Of a stretch of 53,340 bases of DNA, positions 17,701-25,204 are shown piece after piece (within the stretch, counting starts at the first letter, position 1; each line of letters begins with the position of its first letter). The stretch comes from JADJAH01 sp964615795 (GTDB lineage: Bacteria > Bacteroidota > Ignavibacteria > Tepidaquicellales > Tepidaquicellaceae). The notes under the pieces are model-generated. The model was not told the DNA's origin. It was given only the letters and a program-made list of their open reading frames with translations, and searched no databases. A program made the translations under genes and the position numbers. The DNA lies in contig CAZTQR010000016.1 in NCBI GenBank assembly GCA_964615795.1, positions 1-53,340 on the forward strand. Direction: 5' to 3'.

Positions 17701-18497
17701 CAATACCCGGAGGGCAGTCAGTCAAGAGGTATTATGTAATAAGGCCGGAGAATAACAGCGGGCTGAATGCGACCGGGGTATTCAGGTATGATGACTCGGA
17801 ACTTAACGGGAATGTTGAAGCGAATCTTAAAATGCTGAAATCAACCGATGCGGGGGCGACATATGCTACTGGCGGAGGAACGGTTAATACATCTCTGAAC
17901 ACAGTCACTGTGACCGCAATGAATGACTTTGCAAGGCATACAATGGGTCCCGGTGTTGCTGTCGCAAGCTTGACACTGACTCCTGAAGGGATGTACAACA
18001 GTTCCACACAGAGAATGAACATGAGAGACACGGTAAGGATCCAGCTCAGGAATGCGGGTTCTCCTTATGCTGTCGTTGATTCAGCGAAGGGGGTCGTTGA
18101 TTCCGTAACACTGACCGTGCAGGTGCTCTTTCCTAATGCACCGAACGGAAATTATTACATTGCCGTGAAGCACAGGAACAGCATAGAGACATGGAGTGCG
18201 GCTCCGCAGGTTTACAATGTCGGATCATCGCTTGTTTACAATTTCACATCGGCTCAGAGCCAGGCATTCGGAGACAACATGAGACTTAAAGGCACAAGAT
18301 GGGTCTTCTTCAGCGGCGACGTCAATCAGGACGGCGCTGTAGATGCAACGGATGTTCAGGCGGTTGACAATGATGCAAGCAACTTTGTTTCAGGCTATGT
18401 AAGAACGGATCTCAACGGAGACGGATTTGTTGACGGATCCGATTTTACGATCGGAGACAACAACGCGTTCAACTTCGTGAGCAAGATAGTCCCGTAA
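14781..18497 (+). CDS. Secreted beta-solenoid repeat protein with dockerin-like C-terminus (paralogue 2)
   Basis: A 1238-residue exported protein, paralogue of the gene at 11347. I chose ATG 14781, which begins a clear signal peptide (MKTTLTVLGIMVLFMSGFDADA); an upstream in-frame ATG at 14724 would bury it. The solenoid motif (P/A)GGY(T/A) with NNGTxSTGNSSG recurs at residues 182, 365, 548 and 731, exactly 183 apart, one copy more than paralogue 1. The later modules match paralogue 1 closely: EVRRGH, RYYVIRPENN, YYIAVKHRNSIETWS, then DVNQDGAVDATD and DLNGDGFVDGSD calcium loops, ending NFVSKIVP. No T9SS domain is present. It arose by gene duplication followed by gain or loss of one repeat unit. 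Function is unknown; a large surface or adhesive protein is the simplest reading. Confidence 0.86.
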   Translation: MKTTLTVLGIMVLFMSGFDADAQNIFRSRISGNWDIPSTWDVSTNNGSTWSISVSSYPTADSAGSVNIRSPHTVTVPAGITIPVDQLTIDNGSAVSISSSSFLEIRQGSGDDMTMSGGTVSGAGTLRLNGSGLVFVKNSGSVVSCALKVSTDANVYCANFPNIADFTGNVTIDAGAVFATQPGGYTTQFLANVTNNGTIATGNSSGNNDFRGATLVNNGSISSYNLSFSDTITVSGAGTWSAVSINVNSGAMFRLGSDVIIGTASGSTFTIAGGGTLNPNNHIFRMDGTTGSKTLRINGGGSSLSSGGIEMLGSVTLDLVTSSIFNTRLRIVNGVTSGYCSNFPNVAIFGEKVTIDPSAELRVLAGGYTLRFMDSVDCAGTLSTGNSSGANEFFSPIFSNTGTISSHNVYINDTVRVSGAGAWSAVNVYVTNGGLMLMQSNVSISTSVSNLLQINSGGKIDMGGYILTLDGTSGSKFFRMNDGSVTGSLGNLNTLGNVTFDLLNTSSFIVRLKVVTGTTTVYSSNFPNVANFYGEILIDAPGTLNVLAGGYTILAHSNLVNNGIVSTGNTSGRVTISGPEFTNNGTISAYNLSLDGNLNSVGSGIITSGNTEITAGSSLNFEDDLRIVASFGINFTARANSTVNLSGKTLKLDGTGGNCTFQQINGSEVTDSGIVESFGNVTLDIYSTAYFNAPLRVRTGVTNIYSTQFPNVSALTNTLTVDTSAVFSVVAGGYAIYTYNDIFNNGTISTGNSSGTIRHFGDSIVNNGIINAYNFYFESVPATRSQVRYLTGTGAFTSPNLQILNGTYVQLSSTHSLAYLQIENGATFDITSRQLKLTGGASPMAVNGTIITGGSTIEYSGTTPQSTVHSNVNYANMTISNASGVTVTQNFSIPGLLRVNLGKLDLNGKIITFLSGASLLETSGNVITGNSGYITTTRQINAPSNFNVAGFGVSLTSSANLGLTEVRRGHAAQTIPGGQSVKRYYVIRPENNSGLNATGVFRYDDSELNGNVEANLKMLKSTDAGATYATGGGTVNTSLNTVTVTAMNDFARHTMGPGVAVASLTLTPEGMYNSSTQRMNMRDTVRIQLRNAGSPYAVVDSAKGVVDSVTLTVQVLFPNAPNGNYYIAVKHRNSIETWSAAPQVYNVGSSLVYNFTSAQSQAFGDNMRLKGTRWVFFSGDVNQDGAVDATDVQAVDNDASNFVSGYVRTDLNGDGFVDGSDFTIGDNNAFNFVSKIVP
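15324..16985 (+). repeat. Four-copy exact 549-bp coding repeat in paralogue 2
   Basis: The repeat anchor codons fall at 15324, 15873, 16422 and 16971, each exactly 549 bases apart, so each unit is 183 residues. Sequence between copies has diverged, yet no indel has changed the period. The span gives the anchors only. Confidence 0.8.
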
Positions 18498-18512
18498 CAA
18501 TTATTACATTAC

Positions 18513-18560
18513 GGCTCCGCGAAATTCAGTCTTACGGCTCATCCAGTTTTTCGCGGAGCC
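18513..18560. terminator. Bidirectional terminator between convergent genes
   Basis: GGCTCCGCGAAA (18513-18524) and TTTCGCGGAGCC (18549-18560) are perfect 12-bp complements. AT-rich tails follow on both strands (ATAATTTTAT on plus, TAATGTAATAATT on minus). It sits between the convergent genes ending at 18497 and 18532, and its right arm lies inside the last codons of the minus-strand gene. Confidence 0.8.
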
Positions 18561-19965
18561 ATAATTTTATTCCGAACAGATTCGACATGCCGTTGCTCAG
18601 TGATCTTTCTAAGGCAACGGTCTTCTGACCGCCTTTCCCGCTTCCTGCTTTTTCCTTTATGCGCAGTAGTTCGTAAACAGACTTAAGGAACTTATGGAAC
18701 GACTCCTTATACTCAGTGACAATCTCTTCGTCTCTTTCCAGAAACTTCCTGAATGAATCAATGAAAGAGAATGCCTGGTCTGTATAACCGAGTTCATAAT
18801 AGCACTGAAGTATCAGGATCTTAACCTGAGTCTTGAGAAGGTTTCTCGAGAAGTTTGACTTTGAAAGAAGATCGAGGGCCCTGGCAAATTCTCCCTTGTA
18901 ATAGGCCATATATCCGTTGCAGAAATCAATGCATATCTGTCTTTCTTCTTCCGGCAATTGCGATTCGTACCGGTTCATGAACTGCTCTGCCCATTCATAT
19001 TCTCCGACCCTCGTTGCGATCTTTACATGAATGATGAAATCAGGATAAAGCATTCTTCCTACAGTCATTTCATTCCTCTCGAACTGGTCCTTTGAGATCA
19101 GAAAGTGCTCCCTCGTAAACCGGTTGTCGGCCTTTGTGTTGAAATGATCAGCGCAGAAACTGCTCATGTAGAGGTCAAGCATGTAACGGTCTTCACGCGA
19201 AAGCAGAAAGGAGTTTTCCTCTTTGAGTCTTTTCAGGCTGAAGAAATTTGCTTCCTTTCTGTCAAGCAGCAGCTTCAGTATGCCGGAGTAGATCCTTAGT
19301 GTGGGATTTTTCAGCTTTGATGAATCCTTAACATAATCGAGAACCTGTTCAAACATCTTCATATCAAAATCGAGATTGGTCTGCACTTTGTCATGTATCA
19401 TGATGCAGTAGAACTTCAGAAGCCGCAGGAGCGAGTATTCAAGAAAATTATCGAAATCCTCCTGAAACAGCTTGTGGCTTCCGAGAGGATCCCGGGTGAT
19501 GCTGTAAAAATGTTTCTGCTGACTCAGTTCGCTTAATCTCAGCAAATAGAATTCATCTTTTGCCTTTGCAGACTCAAGCTCCCGGGTAAACGTTTTCAGA
19601 GACTGCTCGACAAGGAAATGCTGGTCCTTTTCCCTGAGCTTCTCAAGCAGATAGGTCGGATAAAAAACCGATTCGTCCCTGTAATACAACTGTGCAAGAA
19701 AGTCCTTACAGAGTGCAAGAAGATCAGAGGTCAGATTTCTTATTCTGAAATAGTCATGATCAGATGCAGGAAAAAGTTTCGAAGAAATCGCCTCATCAGA
19801 AATGTCCTTGCTGTCAAATTCGGGATGGAACTTCCTCAGCAGGTCAATCAAAGAGATAAGGTTCTTGTTCCTGTTGAAGAACGGAGACCTGACATAATCG
19901 CAGAACTCCCGCATTTCTGTTGGAGAAAGTGAACTCAGCAATGTAATCAGTCGGGACTTCTTCAT
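18532..19965 (-). CDS. Conserved helical protein of unknown function
   Basis: A 477-residue soluble protein, all helix by composition, without signal peptide or membrane segment. The N-terminus (LSPTEMREFCDYVRSPFFNRNKNL, a 'SPxFN' pattern) resembles uncharacterised Bacteroidota proteins. The middle and C-terminal part has TPR-like helix pairs, for example GYMAYYKGEFARALDLLSK and ILQCYYELGYTDQAFSFID. No catalytic motif is seen. It is transcribed alone, convergent with the solenoid paralogue and divergent from the protein at 20307. A TPR-type protein-interaction role is inferred only from the fold. Confidence 0.75.
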   Translation of the reverse strand: MKKSRLITLLSSLSPTEMREFCDYVRSPFFNRNKNLISLIDLLRKFHPEFDSKDISDEAISSKLFPASDHDYFRIRNLTSDLLALCKDFLAQLYYRDESVFYPTYLLEKLREKDQHFLVEQSLKTFTRELESAKAKDEFYLLRLSELSQQKHFYSITRDPLGSHKLFQEDFDNFLEYSLLRLLKFYCIMIHDKVQTNLDFDMKMFEQVLDYVKDSSKLKNPTLRIYSGILKLLLDRKEANFFSLKRLKEENSFLLSREDRYMLDLYMSSFCADHFNTKADNRFTREHFLISKDQFERNEMTVGRMLYPDFIIHVKIATRVGEYEWAEQFMNRYESQLPEEERQICIDFCNGYMAYYKGEFARALDLLSKSNFSRNLLKTQVKILILQCYYELGYTDQAFSFIDSFRKFLERDEEIVTEYKESFHKFLKSVYELLRIKEKAGSGKGGQKTVALERSLSNGMSNLFGIKLWLREKLDEP

Positions 19966-20089
19966 CTGGCAGTTTGGATTATCTAAAAATCAATTAGTAA
20001 AATGTGTGATTAATCGCAGGAAACGGGCTTTTCGGAGTAAATGATTCCCATCTCAGGCATCAATCTTTCTAAAACCGGAAGTTTTTTTC

Positions 20090-20121
20090 TTTGACCATCT
20101 GAACAACTTACTTTAGATTTG
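20090..20121 (+). promoter_or_regulatory. Bacteroidota-type promoter
   Basis: TTTG at 20090-20093 is followed after 20 bases by TAGATTTG (20114-20121), a perfect match to the TAnnTTTG -7 element of Bacteroidota sigma factors. Transcription would start near 20127 and lead through the structured region into the gene at 20307. Confidence 0.65.
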
Positions 20122-20125
20122 CAGC

Positions 20126-20264
20126 ACTATGGCGTGCGATGCGGTTCTTTAAATTTTTAAGGCTTCTCCAGTACTCATTTCCCGGATCAGACATCGTAAC
20201 GCCATACGAAACGGTCGGTGAATTAAGAACCTGTTTCTTAAGTACGGAGAGGCCTTAATCTTTT
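20126..20264 (+). ncRNA. Candidate structured leader or small RNA
   Basis: Directly after the promoter, TATGGCGTGCGATG (20128-20141) can pair with CATCGTAACGCCATA (20192-20206). The 17-base arm at 20159-20175 (AAGGCTTCTCC then AGTACT) can pair with 20241-20256, with one G-U and one bulge. The two stems interleave and use different bases, so a pseudoknot is possible. A smaller hairpin, TTAAGAA/TTCTTAA (20223-20241), shares base 20241 with the second stem. AATCTTTT follows the last arm, as in a terminator. It resembles no riboswitch class I can name. Confidence 0.4.
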
Positions 20265-20294
20265 GTGCAAATGAAATCAACAAAAATAAACCAT

Positions 20295-20302
20295 AAAAGG
20301 AG
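20295..20302 (+). promoter_or_regulatory. Shine-Dalgarno site fixing the start at 20307
   Basis: AAAAGGAG lies 4 bases before ATG 20307, one of only two strong ribosome binding sites seen in the window. It excludes the upstream in-frame ATG at 20265. Confidence 0.75.
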
Positions 20303-20306
20303 AAAA

Positions 20307-23300
20307 ATGAAATCTCTAAAAAGAATGCTTGCTGTTCTGGCGGTCTTTGCACTGGCAGTCAACTCAAACGGACAACTGCTGAGCGAGGACTTTGAATCCG
20401 GAACATTCCCTCCGACCGGATGGAGCAATCCCGGCGGATGGGGAAGTATTGTCTGGTCAAACTACTACGGCGTAAGCGGTTTCGGAAGCGGCGACTACTC
20501 TGCCTTTTACGACGGCTATTACTGGGACGGTGACGTTGATTCAATGATCACCGATGTCTTTTCGCCGACATCCGGTGAGTCGCTGATCTTCGATCATGCT
20601 TATGCGCCGTACGACAATACACTCAGACTCAAGGGGGCATCTGCAGGTCCGTACATTTACAGCGACCTCTACATTTATTACCGGCTTGACGGGGACGATG
20701 AATGGTACTACCTCGAAACCATTACAGGAACCAGTCTTCAGACAGGAGCGCCAACATCAGGATTCTACGTTCCGGCAAATTCAGAGTGGGGAACACAAAC
20801 GGTCTATCTGCCTAACAATACCGTACAGTTAGCATTCGTAGCTGACTATTTCAATTCAAACAGTCTGTATCTTGACAACATAAGAGTTGACTATGCTCCT
20901 TCAGGCACTGATATGGCTGTGTACCAGGTATATGCCAAAGGACAGTATCCGAGAACATACATTTACCAGGACACAATAAAGGCCTACATAAAAAATGAAG
21001 GCGCGACACCTTTTCAAAACTCGTATGTGTACATTGAGATGACAGGAGCCAATTACTATGTTGATTCCGTTTTCGTATCAGATCTTCAAAGCGGACAAAC
21101 AGCTGTAGTCAGTTTCCCGCCGTATCAGCCGATCTCGAACGGAGTTACCAATGTCAGAGTTTACGTTCCGCCGGATGACTACTCGGGCAATGACGAGGCA
21201 TATTATGCAATGGGTGTAAATCCCGGTGTACTGTCATACAATGACACCATCACAGCAGGATACAGCGGCGGAATAGGGTGGTTCGGTGAAGGATACTGGC
21301 TATCAAGATACAGAATTGATGACCCTAATACGAGAATAAAGAACGTTAAGATAAAGGTAATAGGTGCGCCGGGCAGTACTGGCCAGATCGTGCGTGCGGT
21401 TGTGCTTGACAACACGGGCACCATTGTTGCAAAGTCAGACCCTTACAAATTGAAAGCAAGCGATGACAATACATTGGTAACATTCAGGGTGAGCGATCCT
21501 ATACCTTACAAGGTGCCGTCTTCAGGTTCGACATTCTTTGTGGGGATCGAGCAGACGGCAATTGCTTCAAGCGATGATGCATACGGGATACAGGCCTCTC
21601 AGTATGAAACACCTACACGTGAAAACACGTACTTTGCCTCTTTTGGTATGAAGCCTGTCGGCACTCAGCTGGGATTGTTTACATGGACGGACAGATGGGG
21701 AATGGAGGCGGTGATTACAAGCATTTCAAACACTGATGTCGGGATTTCAAGCCTTGGCGACCTGAATGAGCAGTACTACTCTTCAACCACAATACAGCCG
21801 AAGGGAAAAGTCTATAACGGCTCCACGGTCAGTTCTGCAAATGCCACCGTGTTCAGAAAGATCTCCCCGGGAGGATATATAAATTCTCAGTCAGTGAACA
21901 TCCCGGCAAACAGTACAGCGGAAGTCACATTTGCCAACTGGACATTCACGTCCGGAACAGTTTACACAGTCACTGACTCAATCGTGTTTGCGGGTGATAC
22001 AGACCAAAGCGACAATGTTCTCAAAGGAACCGTAACCCCGCGGGTCGCAAAACAGCTTGCAGTAGTATATACAAGACTTGCAGACAGGGACAGCCTCGTG
22101 AGAGCGATCAACCTTGACGGAAGATTTGCCGGCAACTTCGACACAATTCCGATGCACTATAACGGAACACTGAGGCCGTTCAAGTATGTATTCATGAATT
22201 TCAGAAGGGGCGGAAACTGGACGGATGCAATGCGTGATTCCATAAAGGCATTCATAGATGCATCCACAGCGGCAAACAAGAAGTCATTTGTGCTGTTCCA
22301 CAACACTCTAACATATGTTGATCCCGATATTGCATGGTGGGCAAATCCGGCTGATACGATCTTTCTCAGGCAGTATCTGAAAGCAAGGTATGTGGCAAAT
22401 GACTGGCAGATAAATGTTCCGGCCGACATGAAATTCAAAGGCAAGAACTACTTCAGTACGGTAACTCAGGATTCGCTCTACGACGAATGGGACGGAAACT
22501 ATTATCCTGACCTGATAAGGCCTGTTAATGGAAGCTTTGCGGCATTCGTTCCAAGAAGCATCGCCGGATCCGGAAATGATTCAGCTATTGCGGTGGCATA
22601 TGCAGGACCGAATTACAACACATTTGTAATGAGCAATCAGTTCCATGCCCTGCGCGCCAAGAACGGCGGCCTCACAGACGGACCGGGCAGGATATATGCA
22701 AGGATCATTGACTGGATCAACAGCACAAACACAAACGCAAAGGTACTTGACCTTAAGGTGCATATCGAAGGATTCTATGATCAGGGCGCGAACATAATGA
22801 CACCTGATACACTGAGAGTGTATCTTAGAAACGCCTCGGCGCCTTATGCAATTGTTGACTCTGCAAAGGGACTGCTGAACACTTCAGGCATGTGCTCATT
22901 TGTTTTCAACAATGCTTCCAACGGTGTGAACTATTACATCCATGTCAAACACAGGAATGCAATTGAAACATGGAGCAGAACCACCGGCGCGTTTGCATCT
23001 AACTACAGAGCGTATGATTTTACCACAGACTCCGGAAAAGCGTTCGGTTATAATATGGTAAAGAAGGGAACGAAATGGGTGTTCTACGGCGGAGACGTTA
23101 ATCAGGACGGATTCGTTGACGGAACCGACAACAACCTCATTGACAATGATGCGGCCAATTTCACTTCGGGGTATGTTGCAACGGACCTTAACGGTGACGA
23201 TTTCGTTGATGCAACTGACTATTCGATATCCGACAACAACGCTTATCTCTTCATCGGAAAGATCACTCCGAATTCCGAACCGGAGGTAATTGCTTTGTTC

Positions 23301-23468
23301 CTGAAGGACCTCAGCGACCAGACTCAGTCATTCACTCCCGAATTAAACGGAGCCGATTTGAGGATCGATCATGAGATTTACGAGAAGTTCAGGAGTGCGC
23401 CTTCAAAAGAGCCGTTGAAATTCAGGTCAATGAAGAAGGGAAATGAGACGTTTCTGATTCTCGAATAG
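20307..23468 (+). CDS. Large secreted protein, jelly-roll plus dockerin-like module and 65-residue tail
   Basis: A 1053-residue exported protein of unknown function. The signal peptide is MKSLKRMLAVLAVFALAVNSNG; the start is fixed by AAAAGGAG. Residues about 24-195 look like a 'choice-of-anchor J' jelly-roll (EDFESGTFPPTGW, SESLIFDHAY-like strands, LYLDNIRVDY). Then come CARDB-like Ig domains (TDMAVYQVYAKG, SGNDEAYYAMG, DTDQSDNVLKG), a mixed domain near 590-820, the shared YYIHVKHRNAIETWS module, and calcium loops DVNQDGFVDGTD and DLNGDDFVDATD. Unlike its two relatives at 11347 and 14781 it continues 65 residues past GKITP with a charged tail (NSEPEVIALFL to FLILE). No catalytic residues or T9SS domain are seen. 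Carbohydrate or surface binding is possible. Confidence 0.8.
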   Translation: MKSLKRMLAVLAVFALAVNSNGQLLSEDFESGTFPPTGWSNPGGWGSIVWSNYYGVSGFGSGDYSAFYDGYYWDGDVDSMITDVFSPTSGESLIFDHAYAPYDNTLRLKGASAGPYIYSDLYIYYRLDGDDEWYYLETITGTSLQTGAPTSGFYVPANSEWGTQTVYLPNNTVQLAFVADYFNSNSLYLDNIRVDYAPSGTDMAVYQVYAKGQYPRTYIYQDTIKAYIKNEGATPFQNSYVYIEMTGANYYVDSVFVSDLQSGQTAVVSFPPYQPISNGVTNVRVYVPPDDYSGNDEAYYAMGVNPGVLSYNDTITAGYSGGIGWFGEGYWLSRYRIDDPNTRIKNVKIKVIGAPGSTGQIVRAVVLDNTGTIVAKSDPYKLKASDDNTLVTFRVSDPIPYKVPSSGSTFFVGIEQTAIASSDDAYGIQASQYETPTRENTYFASFGMKPVGTQLGLFTWTDRWGMEAVITSISNTDVGISSLGDLNEQYYSSTTIQPKGKVYNGSTVSSANATVFRKISPGGYINSQSVNIPANSTAEVTFANWTFTSGTVYTVTDSIVFAGDTDQSDNVLKGTVTPRVAKQLAVVYTRLADRDSLVRAINLDGRFAGNFDTIPMHYNGTLRPFKYVFMNFRRGGNWTDAMRDSIKAFIDASTAANKKSFVLFHNTLTYVDPDIAWWANPADTIFLRQYLKARYVANDWQINVPADMKFKGKNYFSTVTQDSLYDEWDGNYYPDLIRPVNGSFAAFVPRSIAGSGNDSAIAVAYAGPNYNTFVMSNQFHALRAKNGGLTDGPGRIYARIIDWINSTNTNAKVLDLKVHIEGFYDQGANIMTPDTLRVYLRNASAPYAIVDSAKGLLNTSGMCSFVFNNASNGVNYYIHVKHRNAIETWSRTTGAFASNYRAYDFTTDSGKAFGYNMVKKGTKWVFYGGDVNQDGFVDGTDNNLIDNDAANFTSGYVATDLNGDDFVDATDYSISDNNAYLFIGKITPNSEPEVIALFLKDLSDQTQSFTPELNGADLRIDHEIYEKFRSAPSKEPLKFRSMKKGNETFLILE

Positions 23469-23500
23469 CTTATACATCCCGAACCACCCAACTGGTAAAG

Positions 23501-23536
23501 AAGAGCCGCGGCACTTGTTGCGGCTCTTTGATTTTG
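23501..23536 (+). terminator. Rho-independent terminator
   Basis: AAGAGCCGC (23501-23509) and GCGGCTCTT (23520-23528) form a perfect 9-bp stem with a 10-base loop, followed by TGATTTTG. It ends the gene stopping at 23468. Confidence 0.85.
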
Positions 23537-23649
23537 TGATAACGCCTCAATCACTCAATTTGCCGTTGAATAAAATTTTCCTTAGAGTTAAAATGCTTCA
23601 AACACAAACACAGATTTTCATCCGCTAATTGAACTTAAACTCAATCACC

Positions 23650-24993
23650 ATGAAAAAGAATATACAGTTTCGGGTTTTTCTGTTTTCAGCGGTTATGGTA
23701 TTGGCAATGATGTTCACATCTGCTACAAACAATTCTGCAAAAGCTGATACAACTTGGGTTACGACTTTCAACCAGCAATTTCAGAACTGGGCAGATGTGC
23801 ATTACGCGAATTTCACGCTTCCTGCCACTTCAAATTTTCAGTATTCGAAGATACTGATGTATTACACGATCGCTTGTCCGGCGGCAGGGTGTGACCCCTG
23901 GGACAGGCTTGGATGGATAAAGCTGTACGTTGACACCAATACAAACTACGAGATCGCGAGAGTGATAACGCCTTACAACATTGTCGGCGGCGGTTATCCC
24001 GGGCAATGCGTTTTTGTGCTCGATGTTACTGATTACATGACACTGCTTCAGGGCAATGTGAGACTGGGAAGTTACATCGAAAGCTGGATCGGCGGAACAA
24101 GAGGCTGGCTTGTGACGGTTAAGTTTGCTTACATAAGCGGCCAGCTGGAGAATGTTCCTTACAAAGTTGTAAATCTATGGCAGCAGTCAAGAATTGTTTA
24201 CGGCGACTCGATCAATCCGCCGGAACAGTATCTCCCATTGAGAAGCGTTCCGACGGATGCAGTAACAAACGGTGCTAAGGTGAGAATCGTGAATACAGGC
24301 CACGGACAAGGCAACACAGACAATGCGGCTGAATTTTCCTTTAAGGTGCATACGCTACAGGTAGGCACAACAAGTTTTGATCATATACTGTGGAGAGGCG
24401 ACTGCAGTGCAAATCCGTGCAGTCCGCAGGGCGGCACATGGCAATATGCAAGAGCGGGCTGGTGTCCCGGTGCCAGCGTAATCCCTTTTGACACAGATAT
24501 CTCATCGCTTGTTACGCCCGGACAAAATCTCTCAGTTGATTACAACCTGATGCCGTTCACAAACTTCTGCAGTCCGAACAACCCGAACTGCGTAACAGGC
24601 GTTACATGCACAGACTGCAACTACAATGTCACGGGCCATACTGAGCCTCATTACACAGTCAACGGGCAAATGATCCTGTACAAGCCTAATCCCTTCATCA
24701 ACATATCGCAGACCGGAACCGAGATACCATCAGACTTCAGTCTTGAACAGAACTATCCGAACCCGTTCAACCCTTCCACGAGGATCCCGTTCAGGGTTGC
24801 GAAGAATGCGGAGGTTAAGCTTTCGGTATATGATGTGGAAGGAAGGCTTGTGGATGTGCTTACTGAAGGAAGGCTGAGCGCCGGCTCTTATGAAGCAGTA
24901 TGGAATGCCGGAAGCAATCCGAGCGGAATCTATTTCTGCAGGCTGGAAGCAGGAGAATTGTCAAAGTCAGTGAAAATGTTCCTGGTGAAATAA
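23650..24993 (+). CDS. Secreted PNGase F-like glycoamidase with T9SS sorting domain
   Basis: Peptide-N-glycosidase F removes N-linked glycans from glycoproteins. I chose ATG 23650, which gives MKKNIQFRVFLFSAVMVLAM and a signal peptide to about residue 32. The catalytic part (about 35-355) aligns by eye with Elizabethkingia PNGase F: CDPWDR holds Asp85 (its Asp60), YIESW holds Glu144 (Glu118), GHGQGNTDNAAEF holds Glu228 (Glu206), and CSANP and RAGWCPG are also kept. All three active-site acids are present. The last ~80 residues are a type A T9SS domain (LEQNYPNPFNPSTRIPF to KMFLVK), so the protein should be secreted or cell-surface bound. It follows a terminator and has its own transcript; TTTTG (23532-23536) and CAATTTG (23556-23562) may be its promoter. 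The substrate range is unknown. Confidence 0.92.
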   Translation: MKKNIQFRVFLFSAVMVLAMMFTSATNNSAKADTTWVTTFNQQFQNWADVHYANFTLPATSNFQYSKILMYYTIACPAAGCDPWDRLGWIKLYVDTNTNYEIARVITPYNIVGGGYPGQCVFVLDVTDYMTLLQGNVRLGSYIESWIGGTRGWLVTVKFAYISGQLENVPYKVVNLWQQSRIVYGDSINPPEQYLPLRSVPTDAVTNGAKVRIVNTGHGQGNTDNAAEFSFKVHTLQVGTTSFDHILWRGDCSANPCSPQGGTWQYARAGWCPGASVIPFDTDISSLVTPGQNLSVDYNLMPFTNFCSPNNPNCVTGVTCTDCNYNVTGHTEPHYTVNGQMILYKPNPFINISQTGTEIPSDFSLEQNYPNPFNPSTRIPFRVAKNAEVKLSVYDVEGRLVDVLTEGRLSAGSYEAVWNAGSNPSGIYFCRLEAGELSKSVKMFLVK

Positions 24994-25000
24994 TTTAACG

Positions 25001-25052
25001 CGGCACAATTTTTGGGTGGGCTCTTTGCTGTGCCGGGCTTTGGCCCCGGCAC
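25001..25052. repeat. Two overlapping alternative hairpins
   Basis: CGGCACA (25001-25007) pairs with TGTGCCG (25029-25035). The bases of that right arm also start a second hairpin, GTGCCGGG (25030-25037) with CCCGGCAC (25045-25052). They are mutually exclusive. It lies just past the PNGase F stop, so it may be its terminator, although no T-run follows. Confidence 0.5.
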
Positions 25053-25204
25053 ATGTATGATGAATTGTTGCTGTACAACATAAGCCCAGACGAAACAGCA
25101 TCCCGGAACTTCACGAAAGGCAATGTACCATGTGGCCGTTAGCAGAAGAAACACGGAAATTACATTTTACTTCTTAACTTATGATTGGATAACTTAATCG
25201 TATT

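Larger units (their letters stand above)
19966..20306. other. Divergent intergenic region with promoter and structured leader
   Basis: These 341 bases separate the minus-strand helical protein gene from the plus-strand secreted protein. The plus-strand half holds a Bacteroidota-type promoter (20090-20121), a stretch with two interleaved inverted repeats (20128-20256), and a ribosome binding site just before 20307. The half near 19966-20080 is AT-rich and presumably holds the minus-strand promoter, but no element was clear. Confidence 0.5.

Noticed and set aside
11347..18497. Regular repeats that might suggest CRISPR or a tandem DNA repeat array
   Set aside because: The period is 549 bp, in frame and protein coding, with diverged DNA; there are no short identical repeats with spacers.
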